Notes: generated from the sequence alone by a model not told the origin. Shown: positions 16,382-26,571, counted from the first letter of the stretch. The stretch is 64,000 bases of DNA from Prevotella sp. (GCA_016281055.1 JAEEHW010000108.1:25717-89716), one strand, 5' to 3'. Numbers and translations are program-made.

Positions 16382-19300
16382 TTATTTCACCATTACCTTG
16401 CGCACAGTGCCGTCATTCATGCGGATGATGTTGAATCCACGCTTCAGACCGTTGGTCTGACGGCCTATGATGTCATACGTGCCGGCAGACTTGTACGCTG
16501 CGTTCTTGACTGTCTTGACATCCGTTGGGTTCGGAGCCTCGCCTCCAAGGTTGTCCATGCAGAAGTATGTTGCGGTGGTAGGACCGTAACTGTTCTTCTT
16601 AGTGGTTTCAAACGTGAAGGACAGGTCTTTCACCGTACCCAGTTCAGTGAGGTCAACCCATGTCCACTCATTGATGTAGTAGCGGTCAGCCTCGTCGTCA
16701 GCGCGGTAGTCAGCCAGATATACGTCGATGCTGTTGCCGTTGTTGGCAGTGATGGTCAGCTTCAGGAAGTCGCCCTTGCCGAATGGAAGTCCACCGTCGT
16801 CGCTCAGTCCGTCGCCGTTCACGATGTTGTCAATGGTGTAAGCATCGTTGTTGATGTAGAAACCACTGATTACCTCACCGTCAGGGTTGTTCATGACGTA
16901 AATCTTACCACCGTAGTAACCAGGATATGCCACCATGTAGTTCTCTGAACCCTCTGCACCGCCGCCAGTAGCGTTCTTCCACTGTCCGAGGAAGTAACCG
17001 TCGAAGTTGGTCGATGTCATGTTGGTATAACCGTAGTTGCCCCAGTAGCCGCCGTAGTCAGGCGAATAGAAGTTGTCGAACTTGAATGAACCGCTCACAA
17101 ACGAGCCAAATGGCAGGTTGCGGCCGTCCTCATAGCTTTCCTCCTCCAGGTAAAGGTCTTCAAACGTAGCTGCAGCCATGTCACCGGTAACGATGACGCG
17201 CACGGTAGCGGTGTCTGCCCCACCTTCACTGTCGGTTACGAGGAAGATGTAGTCGGTGCACTGTGTAGGTTCGTCCGTTGTCATGAAGATGTCGTCAGGC
17301 ATCTCGTCGAAGGTCTCGGACAGCAATACGTTGTGCTTCTGGTCCATCCATGTCAGGGTGTAAGGAGCTGTGCGCTCGTCAACCGTCACCATAGCCATCA
17401 GTGTAACCGTTGAACCGGCTTCCATTGTCTCTTCCTCGTCAGAGTTGTTGATGAAGACCATAGCCTCTGGCTTCTCCAACGGCACAGGTGTTACCTCCAT
17501 TGTGAATGCTGCGGTCTGGCTTGCAGCCTCAGCGGCGTTGCCACGCAGGCTGACGGGCAGCATGTAAACCACATACTCCTCGCCGTCGGTGAGGTTGCTG
17601 ATGGTGATTGATGTCTCTGTGTTGGCTGCCACATCCTGTTTGGTGTCGGCAGCTGCCAGTTCATCAGTAGTAGGAGCATCCTCCGTAGATTTCTTCACGA
17701 TGTAATATACAGTAGAAGCCATGTCGGTCTTCACTGATACCGAAGCCACACCGTCAATGTGGCTAACCACTGCGGGATAGCCCTCCTGCATTACAGGAGC
17801 ACCCACTGCATCAGCGTCAAACTCATATGCACCGATGGTGATGTCCTCCTCAGGACGAGCCTTGCCGTTGATGTCGGTGGTAACGTATGCAAGTGCAAGT
17901 GCCTTCTGTAAATCACCTTCGAGGTTGTCGGCAGGTTCAAGGACTGCATCACTCAGGAAGTTCACCTTCTTGTTGATGCTGCCTGTTGCGCCCGTATTCT
18001 CCACGAAGGCGGCGAAGTCACCATTAGTGCCGGATGAGGCACGGAAGAAGGTTGCACCTGCAGTGTAGATAATGTTGTTCTGGAACGTAATCTTGCCGAT
18101 ATTCTCATCATTATAGAGGTTTACTGCATAGCCACTGCCCTCGTTCTGTATGATGTTGTTAATTACGTTCACGTTCTCACCGTTGAGCTTGTCAAGCAGC
18201 CAGAGTGCCACACCCGTATTCTCGCCGTTCAAACGGATGGTGTTGTTGGCGATATATACGTTGCTTACAGCCTTGTCGGTGAGTTTTACGCCACCGTAAC
18301 TTGTATTGAGTGATGTCACGTTGACTACGTTGTTGGCAATGATGATAGGAGCTTCGGCAGTACCTGCCATCTGGCGCAGATACATACCTGCGGTGTATTT
18401 AGACGGTGCGAGGTTGAAGGTGTTGCCCGTAATCTCACTTGACTGACTGTAGGTATCGCGCAAAGTAAAGTCAAGCGCACCCATAGTGGCGTTTGTCGTA
18501 ACTTCGTCAGTCATGATGATGGTGTTGTTCTTCACCTTCACGCCGAGCTCATCGTAGCAGTATATAGCCTTTGAACCCTGGTTCTTGAAGGTGTTGCCCT
18601 CAATCACACCGCCCACTTCCTTAGGCAGTGCCACATAACTTGTACCGCCCATGCTGACACCGATATATCCACCTTCGAGCAGCGAGTTGCTGACGGTAAG
18701 ATAGTCGTTGTTGCAGTTTGCCACATCCTGTGCATAGTGTCCTATCAGATAGATGTCCTGCTGATTGCTTGTGGTAGTGGCAGCGTGTATGTAGCAGTCG
18801 TCAATCGTGACATGGCGACTCTGGTTCTTCACCATCACCACTGCATCGTAGTTCAGGTCGGTGGTGGTAACCTCCACGCCTTTCAGCGTGACATAGCTGG
18901 CTTCATAGAACGTAACAACGCCATATACCTTAGAATACTGATCGTCGCTGTAGCCTCCAGAGGTGTACTGGTCGTGATATATCTTCACGTCACGCTGTCC
19001 GCTTTCACTCTGCAGTGTCAGAGTGTTGGTTGCACCCATACCCTTTATATAAGGTATGCGCACTCGCTCATTATATTCACCTGCACGGATGTTGAGCGTA
19101 ACAGGACCTTCTATGCCGAGTGAACCAAGGTCGTCGATGGCACCCTGTATGGTAGCGTAATCGGCATCTGCACCACCTACGGTGTATGTGCCGCTCTTGC
19201 CCTGTGCCACACTCACGGATGCAATGACAGGAACGTCGCCGTCACTTACGGTTACGGTCTCGTCACCCGCAACGATGCTTGCAAGGCTTGCAGTGGCTGC

Positions 19301-22300
19301 CTGACCTACCGTAGCATCGCTGTTAATGTCGTATGCCACCCAGAAATAGTATGTGCCTGGGGTTGATATGGTGCATGTGCCGTTGAACTCCTCGTTTGCA
19401 GAGAAGCCATCTACCGTACCAGTCTGATAGATGTGCTGTGCAGATACACACGCATTGTCAGCATCAGCGAAGTTGAAGCCAGTGATGTCGAGCGGTGCCT
19501 TCTCACCGTCAGCCTCCACTGTTATCTTCAGCATACGGGTGTCGGTCTGTCCCTTCAGTACCTCGCTTACGCTGATGTCTTCAGTTGTCACGCTCTTCAC
19601 ATATACATCCTGCTTGGTGTATGCGCTGACCTCGATGGCGAAGCCTGCCGGGCCGCTGGTGCCGGTAATGAACTGGAGCGTTATCTTGCCGTCCTCGCTT
19701 GTGGCGCGTATCGGCTGTTTCTCCGGCATATTGTCATACATAGAGTACTGTGCATCGTAGTCGCCCTCGGCATTGTCCTTCTGGAATACATTAAGCTTCG
19801 ATGTGTAATATACATCCCATGCCTTGAACGTAAGCTGTATGCAGTCGGCTGGTGACTGAGGCACGAACGTCACGGTGCCGTTGAAGTTGGCAGAAGCGTT
19901 GCCGTCGGCTCCACCGTCATCGTAGAGCATTATCGGCTTACCTTCTGTAACAGTAAACACTCCGTTGTCACCGTTCTGCAGCAGATACATCAATTTCAGC
20001 GTGCGTGAGCCTTCAGGGTCGCCAGCCTTTACAGATTTATCCTCTGTACCTATTACAACAGCCGTAACCTTGGCATCAATGACCGACTCAGGGATGGCTT
20101 CAGAACTTGCGTCAACCTTAACGGTGAACACGTTGCCACCCTCAGTAAGCGTTACTGCCTCGTCGAATGTCACCGTCACCTCTTCTGCAGCATCAGCCTC
20201 GCCAATCTTTGCATCGTCCTTCCAAACAGTGACCTTGCTGATGTTTGCCTCAGTGCCTTTCAGGTTTACCTTGATACCACCCATCTGCAGTGGTTCGAGG
20301 TTGCCCTCTGTCTTCACGTTCACCGTGAGCAGTTCCTGGTTGGCTGCGCCCATAGAAGCAGCGGCAGTAGAAGCCTGTGCCACCTCGATGGTGTCAACAG
20401 CCATCGCTGATGGCTGGTATTCAGAAACTGTGGCCTTCCAACCCTTACTATAATAGCCATAAGAAGAATTAGGATTGAAGACAACAGTCAGAGCACCGTC
20501 AGCAGCCGATGAGCGAATTACGCTTCCAGGACCCGTTGACTGTTGGCTGTTGTCGTTAAGTTCCCACAGCAAGGTTCCAGTGGTGCCCTGTCCGGCGTAA
20601 ATCTTGAATACAGACTTGGTGCCGTAGGTGGTAGATGAATACGTCACATCAAACTCGCTGAAGTCTATCTGGCAAACCATGCCATCATGCTTAGGCACAA
20701 ACACATTCACGCGGTTGTCTGTACCAGCCTCGCAGTAAGAATTGTATTCCGATGCTTTCTTGGTTTCGAAACCCAGAGAGCCGTTGACAGTCTTTGTTAC
20801 TGTGCCCTGACTTGCATGGCTAATCGCAATGTTCTTCACCGTACGCACAGATGCCTCGGCAGTCACTGCCTCTGTTGTTGCAGCATTATTGACAAGTGCC
20901 GTAACACTTGCAAGCTGCGCACTGACAGACTGGTCATTGAGTGCCTCGTCGCTGATGGAATATTTCAGAGTGAAAGCATTGTCACCCTCAACGAGTGGCT
21001 GTGCCTCATCGAGTGTGACGGTGAACGACTCACCTGTAACATCAGCCTCTCCCACCTTCGTGGTACCGAAGTAAAGCGCTGCTTTTGTCACGAGTGCACT
21101 GTTCTCGCCTGCGGTGAACGTCATCTTGGTAACCTGTATGGCTGGTTCAGTGTCTTTAGTCTTCACGTTGATGGTAAGCATATCCTGCTCTGCATCACCT
21201 GCTGCCACTGTCTCCGTAGATGCTGCAGCGGTCGTGATGCCGTCGAAGGTCATCGCCTGCGGAGTGAACAGACTCACGCTTGCCTCAAAGCCGTCGGCGG
21301 CAGTCGTTGACGAAGCATCGCTGAACAGCACAACTGTCAGCGAACCGTCTTCTGCAGTCGAGCGTACTATGCCTGTCTCGTCCTTCTGCAGTGTCTTGAT
21401 AAGGTTGGCGTCGCTCACCTCCTGACCGTTATATATGCGCAGCTCCTGATTGTAGTATGTGCCGTGCCATATATTGTTAGAAGTAAAGTTCACCATCACT
21501 TTCTTGCCTTCCTCGCCAGAGAGGAATGTCACCTGTCCGTTGGTTTTTGCCTGTATGCCTCCGTCCTTGCCTCCTTCATCGAAGAATGCCAGCGAGGTTT
21601 CGCCTACGGTGACGGTCTGTGCCTCACTGCCCATAATGACGATGGCAGGGTTTACCACTTCCACGCTTGTTGCAGACGTGAATGGTGCTATGCCATCAGC
21701 CTGGCCAGTCGATGCAATCTTTGTTATGTCCACCTGTGCTTTTGCTCCCACTGCTGACGTGGCAAGGAAGTCACCGGCAATGGTGAATGTCGTTGTACCG
21801 TCAGAGAGAGCCTCGTCCAATGCAAACGCATAGTTCTCACCGTCAGCGCTGACAGTGGCGCTTACCTGTGTACCGTCCTTGAAGAGTTTCAGTGCCAACG
21901 GGTCGAAAGCGTTGTCGTTCTGCGTCATCGTGAAACCGATGGTTGTCACATGGTCGGGGTTCATCACACCCGTAGCAGTTACATAGGCGTTTGCAAGCGC
22001 CACGTTGTTTCTCGACGTGAGCGCACCGCCCACATCGTCGTAGTTGCTTCCGGCGCCTGTCACTGTCATGTCTTCCAGTGTCACGCACTTCACCTTTGCC
22101 ACCCAACCGTCACACGCCTTGGCATATTTCCACAGCATGCCCACGGAGAGCGAGCCGTCAGCAGCTGCCGACGTATAGGTCTTGTTGGAATACGTACCGT
22201 CGAGTTTTTCGAGCACGGTGCCGTCGGGCAGCGTGGAAGTGCTGCTCAGCGTGGCATTGTATTCGAAAGAACCCTCCGAATCAGGGTCTCCGCTATACAC

Positions 22301-22606
22301 CCACACTTCGCCCATCCAACCTGTACCGTCGTTGGTGACATCGATGCTCTCGAAGGTGATTTGAATACTCATACCTTCCGCAGGTTTGAACACGGTCAGC
22401 GATCGCGAGTTGTTCAAACTACTGCTCGCAATACTTTCCGTGCCTTTCCAGTCGTAGAAGGTAATTTCCTGGTCGGCGGCCACATCTATGACCTGCCGTC
22501 CCCATTGCTCCTGCAGCACAGTGTTGCCGTCCTGCGATGCCCATGCGGACACGCCGACGACTAACGTCAGCAGCAAAAGCAATGTTTTCTGAAACATTGT
22601 CTTCAT
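16382..22606 (-). CDS. Giant riboswitch-controlled surface protein with beta-helix and DUF4465 (BtuH-like)
   Basis: A 2074-residue exported protein, probably for capture of vitamin B12 or other corrinoids at the cell surface. Signal peptide ~1-24. Four repeats of a CUB-like beta-sandwich (e.g. VTFLSGEEGKKVMVNFTSNN) alternate with Ig-like modules (DEA.PL.EG.N.FT), ~25-1130. A right-handed parallel beta-helix spans ~1135-1595 (starting DYATIQGAIDDLG). Fn3/Ig-like linkers cover ~1600-1810, DUF4465 covers ~1815-2030 (starts ATFEDLYLEEESYEDG, includes FYINNDAYT and YLADYRADDEADRYY), and a type A sorting tail ends ...RKVMVK. DUF4465 is, as I recall, the domain of the BtuH B12-binding lipoproteins of gut Bacteroidetes. 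The cobalamin riboswitch in its leader supports that reading independently. Unlike those small lipoproteins it has no lipobox. No BtuB receptor adjoins it. Confidence 0.8.
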   Translation of the reverse strand: MKTMFQKTLLLLLTLVVGVSAWASQDGNTVLQEQWGRQVIDVAADQEITFYDWKGTESIASSSLNNSRSLTVFKPAEGMSIQITFESIDVTNDGTGWMGEVWVYSGDPDSEGSFEYNATLSSTSTLPDGTVLEKLDGTYSNKTYTSAAADGSLSVGMLWKYAKACDGWVAKVKCVTLEDMTVTGAGSNYDDVGGALTSRNNVALANAYVTATGVMNPDHVTTIGFTMTQNDNAFDPLALKLFKDGTQVSATVSADGENYAFALDEALSDGTTTFTIAGDFLATSAVGAKAQVDITKIASTGQADGIAPFTSATSVEVVNPAIVIMGSEAQTVTVGETSLAFFDEGGKDGGIQAKTNGQVTFLSGEEGKKVMVNFTSNNIWHGTYYNQELRIYNGQEVSDANLIKTLQKDETGIVRSTAEDGSLTVVLFSDASSTTAADGFEASVSLFTPQAMTFDGITTAAASTETVAAGDAEQDMLTINVKTKDTEPAIQVTKMTFTAGENSALVTKAALYFGTTKVGEADVTGESFTVTLDEAQPLVEGDNAFTLKYSISDEALNDQSVSAQLASVTALVNNAATTEAVTAEASVRTVKNIAISHASQGTVTKTVNGSLGFETKKASEYNSYCEAGTDNRVNVFVPKHDGMVCQIDFSEFDVTYSSTTYGTKSVFKIYAGQGTTGTLLWELNDNSQQSTGPGSVIRSSAADGALTVVFNPNSSYGYYSKGWKATVSEYQPSAMAVDTIEVAQASTAAASMGAANQELLTVNVKTEGNLEPLQMGGIKVNLKGTEANISKVTVWKDDAKIGEADAAEEVTVTFDEAVTLTEGGNVFTVKVDASSEAIPESVIDAKVTAVVIGTEDKSVKAGDPEGSRTLKLMYLLQNGDNGVFTVTEGKPIMLYDDGGADGNASANFNGTVTFVPQSPADCIQLTFKAWDVYYTSKLNVFQKDNAEGDYDAQYSMYDNMPEKQPIRATSEDGKITLQFITGTSGPAGFAIEVSAYTKQDVYVKSVTTEDISVSEVLKGQTDTRMLKITVEADGEKAPLDITGFNFADADNACVSAQHIYQTGTVDGFSANEEFNGTCTISTPGTYYFWVAYDINSDATVGQAATASLASIVAGDETVTVSDGDVPVIASVSVAQGKSGTYTVGGADADYATIQGAIDDLGSLGIEGPVTLNIRAGEYNERVRIPYIKGMGATNTLTLQSESGQRDVKIYHDQYTSGGYSDDQYSKVYGVVTFYEASYVTLKGVEVTTTDLNYDAVVMVKNQSRHVTIDDCYIHAATTTSNQQDIYLIGHYAQDVANCNNDYLTVSNSLLEGGYIGVSMGGTSYVALPKEVGGVIEGNTFKNQGSKAIYCYDELGVKVKNNTIIMTDEVTTNATMGALDFTLRDTYSQSSEITGNTFNLAPSKYTAGMYLRQMAGTAEAPIIIANNVVNVTSLNTSYGGVKLTDKAVSNVYIANNTIRLNGENTGVALWLLDKLNGENVNVINNIIQNEGSGYAVNLYNDENIGKITFQNNIIYTAGATFFRASSGTNGDFAAFVENTGATGSINKKVNFLSDAVLEPADNLEGDLQKALALAYVTTDINGKARPEEDITIGAYEFDADAVGAPVMQEGYPAVVSHIDGVASVSVKTDMASTVYYIVKKSTEDAPTTDELAAADTKQDVAANTETSITISNLTDGEEYVVYMLPVSLRGNAAEAASQTAAFTMEVTPVPLEKPEAMVFINNSDEEETMEAGSTVTLMAMVTVDERTAPYTLTWMDQKHNVLLSETFDEMPDDIFMTTDEPTQCTDYIFLVTDSEGGADTATVRVIVTGDMAAATFEDLYLEEESYEDGRNLPFGSFVSGSFKFDNFYSPDYGGYWGNYGYTNMTSTNFDGYFLGQWKNATGGGAEGSENYMVAYPGYYGGKIYVMNNPDGEVISGFYINNDAYTIDNIVNGDGLSDDGGLPFGKGDFLKLTITANNGNSIDVYLADYRADDEADRYYINEWTWVDLTELGTVKDLSFTFETTKKNSYGPTTATYFCMDNLGGEAPNPTDVKTVKNAAYKSAGTYDIIGRQTNGLKRGFNIIRMNDGTVRKVMVK

Positions 22607-22661
22607 TGTTTTATAAAAAAATAAATAGAACCTTAGCCTATATGTAAAGGTGTAAGTTGTT

Positions 22662-22693
22662 CCATAGTGCCTAACCCACGAGCGCTACTATGG
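22662..22693 (-). promoter_or_regulatory. Possible expression-platform hairpin downstream of the riboswitch
   Basis: CCATAGT and ACTATGG form a perfect 7-bp stem with an 18-base loop, between the cobalamin aptamer and the start codon of the DUF4465 gene. No T-run follows, so if it belongs to the switch it would act on translation or by alternative pairing. That role is inferred. Confidence 0.35.
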
Positions 22694-22707
22694 TTGTTAA
22701 CATGATA

Positions 22708-22886
22708 TTGGCAGGTATTCTGACTTCCTCCAGCTGTCATTGCCTTCCCACAAAGTCCACAAGGACTGTGCAGTGGCTGTTGTTAATGACGCTATAACAG
22801 AGGTTACAGCAGCGGGACTGTTCAGGATTCTCACCTGATTCCCTTTTAAGCATCGGCGGCATGATAGTCATGCTGCGTCAGCACCA
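22708..22886 (-). ncRNA. Cobalamin (B12) riboswitch
   Basis: Read on the minus strand the leader shows the conserved cobalamin aptamer parts in order: GGTGAGAATCC (22825-22835), CCCGCTGCTGTAAC (22803-22816, the B12-box region), CCACTG (22771-22776), GGGAAGGC (22742-22749), and GTCAGAATACCTGCC near the 3' end. A -7 element TAACTTTG lies upstream at 22947-22954, and the only downstream gene on this strand is the DUF4465 protein. In this family, bound B12 normally shuts off expression of uptake genes. Confidence 0.92.
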
Positions 22887-22946
22887 AATCTGTACAATGT
22901 TGTTGTGCGAAGCAACTAATTCTTCGCTTTGTCGATATTGCAAGTG

Positions 22947-22954
22947 CAAAGTTA
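22947..22954 (-). promoter_or_regulatory. -7 promoter element of the riboswitch transcript
   Basis: TAACTTTG on the minus strand, about 60 bases before the start of the aptamer, in the context GTAACTTTGCACTTGC. The spacing gives a transcript that includes the whole riboswitch. Confidence 0.65.
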
Positions 22955-23240
22955 CAAACTTTTCCTGAAACCACAAAATGTTTTTGTTTTCTATTATCAT
23001 TAATCCTCTTTATTATTTGCAGGTCGTCCGGCGATGTTAGAAGACGCTTCCCTAAACAAGAAAACGTCGAAAGTACCGAGCGAACGACGTTAAGACCATA
23101 CAATATGGAGGAGAATTAACTTCGTACCGCGAGATTTCTTTTCCTATTTGACCATCCCCAAACCCCATTAAAATACAAGGTTGACACAAAAACGAAATAA
23201 AACGAAACGTAAAATAGAACAACAAATAAAAGATTATTTT
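22955..23240. other. Intergenic stretch between divergent genes
   Basis: Between the riboswitch promoter and the susC promoter. No gene, repeat or structured element could be recognised here. Confidence 0.5.
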
Positions 23241-23248
23241 TAACTTTG
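23241..23248 (+). promoter_or_regulatory. -7 promoter element of the plus-strand susC/susD pair
   Basis: TAACTTTG in the context TTTTTAACTTTGCAAC. It leaves an A/T-rich 5' leader of about 160 bases that contains three ATTACTAACAAA-type repeats just before the start codon. Confidence 0.6.
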
Positions 23249-23362
23249 CAACAGATTTTATTTATTCCTAAATATTGTCAACAAAATCATCAAAAATATA
23301 ACTACATAATATATGTAGAAACTACATTATATAAAATATGTCAACTATGTCAACAAACTGAT

Positions 23363-23410
23363 ATTACTAACAAACATACTTATTACTAACAAATATTTTT
23401 TACTAACAAA
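23363..23410 (+). repeat. Three (AT)TACTAACAAA repeats in the susC leader
   Basis: ATTACTAACAAA at 23363-23374 and 23382-23393, and TTACTAACAAA at 23400-23410, spaced 18-19 bases and ending 8 bases before the start codon. Related copies occur on the minus strand before the other susC (37051-37064 and 37071-37080). They might be translation-initiation or post-transcriptional control sites. Confidence 0.55.
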
Positions 23411-23418
23411 CCAAACGT

Positions 23419-26400
23419 ATGAGTTTCAAAGCAAAGAAAACAGCCTTGGTGGCTGGCTTGTGCCTTTTGGGCATGACCACCGCACAGCAGGCTTCGGCAG
23501 AAACAGCAACAGTTGCTGCCGTACAGACGCAACAGAAGCAGGCATCGGGTGTTATCAGTGACTCTCAGGGTCCACTGATCGGTGCCACGGTCATGGAAAA
23601 AGGTACTAACAACGGTACCGTTACTGACGTAAACGGTCATTTCTCCCTCAATGTCAAGCCGGGCGCAACGCTCGTTGTTTCCTATGTGGGCTACGAGACA
23701 CAGGAAATCAAGGCAGGTGACGGAGTAAACGTAACGCTCGCCGAAGACGGAGCCAACGTGTTCAACGAGGTTGTCGTTATCGGTTACGGTACACAGCGCC
23801 GTGAGTCTGTGACAGGTTCAGTAGCCAACATCGGTGGCGACAAGCTGAACCAGATTGCTGCAACCAACGCTGCCCAGGCCCTCCAGGGACGTGTAGCTGG
23901 TGTGCTCATGCAGCAGACAAGTTCTAAGCCGGGTGCAGAAATGCAGATCCGCATCCGTGGTCAGCGTTCGCTCTCTGCCAGCAACGACCCGCTGATCGTG
24001 CTCGACGGTATCCCATTCATGGGTCAGTTGAGCGACATCAACCCAGCAGACATCAAGTCTATGGACATCCTGAAGGACGCCTCAGCAACAGCCATCTACG
24101 GTTCTCGTGGTGCTAACGGTGTCATCATCATCACCACAGTCAAGGGTGCCATGGGTTCTCCTGCTAAGGTAAGCTACAACGGCTACCTGAACTTCAAGAC
24201 TGTCTTCAACAAGTATCCTATGATGGATGGTCCTACATATTCTAAGTTCCGTAAGTATGCTGGCAAATATAGCAACTCCCTGGACGAGAGCGACGACAAC
24301 AACACAGACTGGCAAGATCTTTACTATAAGACAGGCGTAGGCTACAGCCACGACGTAAGCGTTACCGGCGGTACAAACGGCGGCAGCTACAGCTTCGGCG
24401 CGGGTTACTACCATGACGAGTCTGTAATCCCTACCGAGGAATACAACCGTGTGTCTATCCGTGCCAACTTCGACCAGAACATCGGCAAATGGTTCCGCTT
24501 CGGACTGAGCACCAATACCAGCTATCGCAAGAACGCAGGTACCAGTGACATCTACAATGTACTCAGCAAGACACCATTGACAAGCCCATACGATGCTGAC
24601 GGCAACTACAAGCGCTACGTGTCAATGCCTGCTGATGATTCTGCAGTCATCACAAGAGAGACAGCTGAGCGCGACCAGGAGAACTGGATCAACAGAACCC
24701 GCGGTATCGGTACTTACAACACTCTGTTCGGCGAAGTGAAGTGCCCATGGGTTGAAGGCCTCAGCTATCGCATGAACATCGGTTTGAACTACCGTTCTTC
24801 TAAGGGTGGCGGTTTCACCGGTACAGGTATCAACAACAAGGATGCCAACGCCCTCAACAATGCTTGGGTATCAAACGACATCACACGTAACTGGGCTATC
24901 GAGAACCTCGTTACATACGACCGCACATTCAACGAGAAGCACAACCTGAACGTTGTCGGCATGTACTCTGCAGAGCAGACCCTTTACGAGTCAAGCGGCG
25001 CAAGAGTTGAGGACATTCCTTCTGACCTCTTCCAGTACTATGCACTCGACAAGGCTACTGGCGACAAGACTCTCCAGAACTTCAGAGAATGGAAGAGTGG
25101 TCTGATGTCATGGATGGGTCGTGTGATGTATTCTTACGACAACAAGTACATGGCTTCTGTAGCTATCCGTTCAGACGCTTCTTCACGTCTGGCAAAGGGT
25201 CACCAGTGGCACACATACCCTGCATTCTCTTTGGGTTGGAACATCGCCCGCGAGGACTTCATGCAGGACATCAAGTGGGTTGACAACCTGAAACTGCGTG
25301 TCGGCTACGGTGAGACATCTAACCAGGCTATTGATCCATACTCTACCCTCGGTGGTCTTGCTGTCCGCAACTACAACTTCGGAAGCACCTACAAGGCTGG
25401 CTACTATGTAAACGCACTGCCTAACCCTGACCTCGGCTGGGAATATTCAAAGACATGGAACTTCGGTCTCGACTTCTCTCTCTTCAGCGGTCGCTTGAAC
25501 GGTTCTTTCGAGTACTACGTCCAGAAGACAAAGGACGTGCTGCTTGACGTCTCAATGCCTTCTACATCAGGTGTAACAGGTTACACTGGCAACATCGGTA
25601 CAACACAGAACAAGGGCTTCGAGTTCTCTCTGAATGGTGTCATCATCGACAACAAGAATGGTTGGAACTGGGAGGCTGGCATCAACCTCTATGCTAACCG
25701 CAACAAGTTGACTGCCCTCGAGTCTGGCCGTGAAAAGAACGAAGGTAACCGTTGGTTCGTAGGTCATCCTATTGACGTTATCTATGACTACGAGTACGAA
25801 GGTCTGTGGAATGAGAGCGACATCGTTACTTATGCAGACGGTACAACAAACCTCGATATCCTTGAGCCAGGTGGCAACCTTGGTATGATTAAGGTGAAAT
25901 ACACTGGTGGATACGACGAGAACGGCAAGCCATTGCGCGCCATCAATTCTGACGACCGTCAGATTATGGACATGGAGCCAGACCTCCTCGGTGGTTTCAA
26001 CACAACTGTTACTTACAAGAACTTCGACTTCACTGTTATCGGTGCCTTCCAGATTGGCGGCAAGGTTATCTCTGCCATCCACTCTTCTAACGGTTACCTC
26101 AACATGCTCACAGGTCGTCGTGGTCAGCTCGACGTTGACTACTGGACAGAGGAGAACACTGGTGCCAAGTATCCGAAGCCAGCAGGTGCAGGCGATACCG
26201 ACAATGCAAGATACGCTTCTACACTGGGCTACTTCAACGGTGGTTACCTGAAGATTCGTGCCATCACTCTCGGTTACGACTTCGCAAAGATGCAGGCAGT
26301 CAAGAACCTCGGCATCAGCCGTCTGCGCCTCTATGCTACAATCCAGAACCCATTCATTCTCTTCTCACCATACAACAACGAGTGTGGTCTCGACCCAGAG

Positions 26401-26532
26401 ACAAACTCATGGGCTAATGAGAATACAGCAGTGGGCTACGGTGAGTACTCTGGCAAGCACAAGATGCCTATCATCGGTTACAACACCCCATCTACACGTA
26501 ATTTCATGTTTGGTCTTAACGTGACATTCTAA
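23419..26532 (+). CDS. SusC-like TonB-dependent outer-membrane transporter
   Basis: Outer-membrane barrel of 1037 residues that imports ligand oligosaccharides with its SusD partner. A long signal region (~1-28, QQASA) precedes a carboxypeptidase-regulatory-like domain (~45-110: GVISDSQGPLIGATV, then GTVTDVNGHFSL). The NEVVVIGYGTQRRESVTG motif marks the start of the plug (~115), with the typical DPLIVLDGIPF and ATAIYGSRGANGVIIITT. The barrel ends with aromatic FMFGLNVTF. The susD gene follows after 39 bases. The nearby PL1/PL11 enzymes suggest pectin-derived ligands, but those genes are over 7 kb away, so this is inference. Confidence 0.93.
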   Translation: MSFKAKKTALVAGLCLLGMTTAQQASAETATVAAVQTQQKQASGVISDSQGPLIGATVMEKGTNNGTVTDVNGHFSLNVKPGATLVVSYVGYETQEIKAGDGVNVTLAEDGANVFNEVVVIGYGTQRRESVTGSVANIGGDKLNQIAATNAAQALQGRVAGVLMQQTSSKPGAEMQIRIRGQRSLSASNDPLIVLDGIPFMGQLSDINPADIKSMDILKDASATAIYGSRGANGVIIITTVKGAMGSPAKVSYNGYLNFKTVFNKYPMMDGPTYSKFRKYAGKYSNSLDESDDNNTDWQDLYYKTGVGYSHDVSVTGGTNGGSYSFGAGYYHDESVIPTEEYNRVSIRANFDQNIGKWFRFGLSTNTSYRKNAGTSDIYNVLSKTPLTSPYDADGNYKRYVSMPADDSAVITRETAERDQENWINRTRGIGTYNTLFGEVKCPWVEGLSYRMNIGLNYRSSKGGGFTGTGINNKDANALNNAWVSNDITRNWAIENLVTYDRTFNEKHNLNVVGMYSAEQTLYESSGARVEDIPSDLFQYYALDKATGDKTLQNFREWKSGLMSWMGRVMYSYDNKYMASVAIRSDASSRLAKGHQWHTYPAFSLGWNIAREDFMQDIKWVDNLKLRVGYGETSNQAIDPYSTLGGLAVRNYNFGSTYKAGYYVNALPNPDLGWEYSKTWNFGLDFSLFSGRLNGSFEYYVQKTKDVLLDVSMPSTSGVTGYTGNIGTTQNKGFEFSLNGVIIDNKNGWNWEAGINLYANRNKLTALESGREKNEGNRWFVGHPIDVIYDYEYEGLWNESDIVTYADGTTNLDILEPGGNLGMIKVKYTGGYDENGKPLRAINSDDRQIMDMEPDLLGGFNTTVTYKNFDFTVIGAFQIGGKVISAIHSSNGYLNMLTGRRGQLDVDYWTEENTGAKYPKPAGAGDTDNARYASTLGYFNGGYLKIRAITLGYDFAKMQAVKNLGISRLRLYATIQNPFILFSPYNNECGLDPETNSWANENTAVGYGEYSGKHKMPIIGYNTPSTRNFMFGLNVTF

Positions 26533-26571
26533 TACAACGATTAAAACGAAATTAAAAGATTTTCAAAAAAT

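Noticed and set aside
20687..22564. Long plus-strand ORFs (162-207 codons) opposite the DUF4465 gene
   Set aside because: Shadow frames of a GC-rich coding sequence, with Cys/His-rich composition and no recognisable domains.
22846..23103. 85-codon minus-strand ORF upstream of the DUF4465 gene
   Set aside because: It overlaps the riboswitch aptamer and its promoter; the RNA element explains the sequence better.
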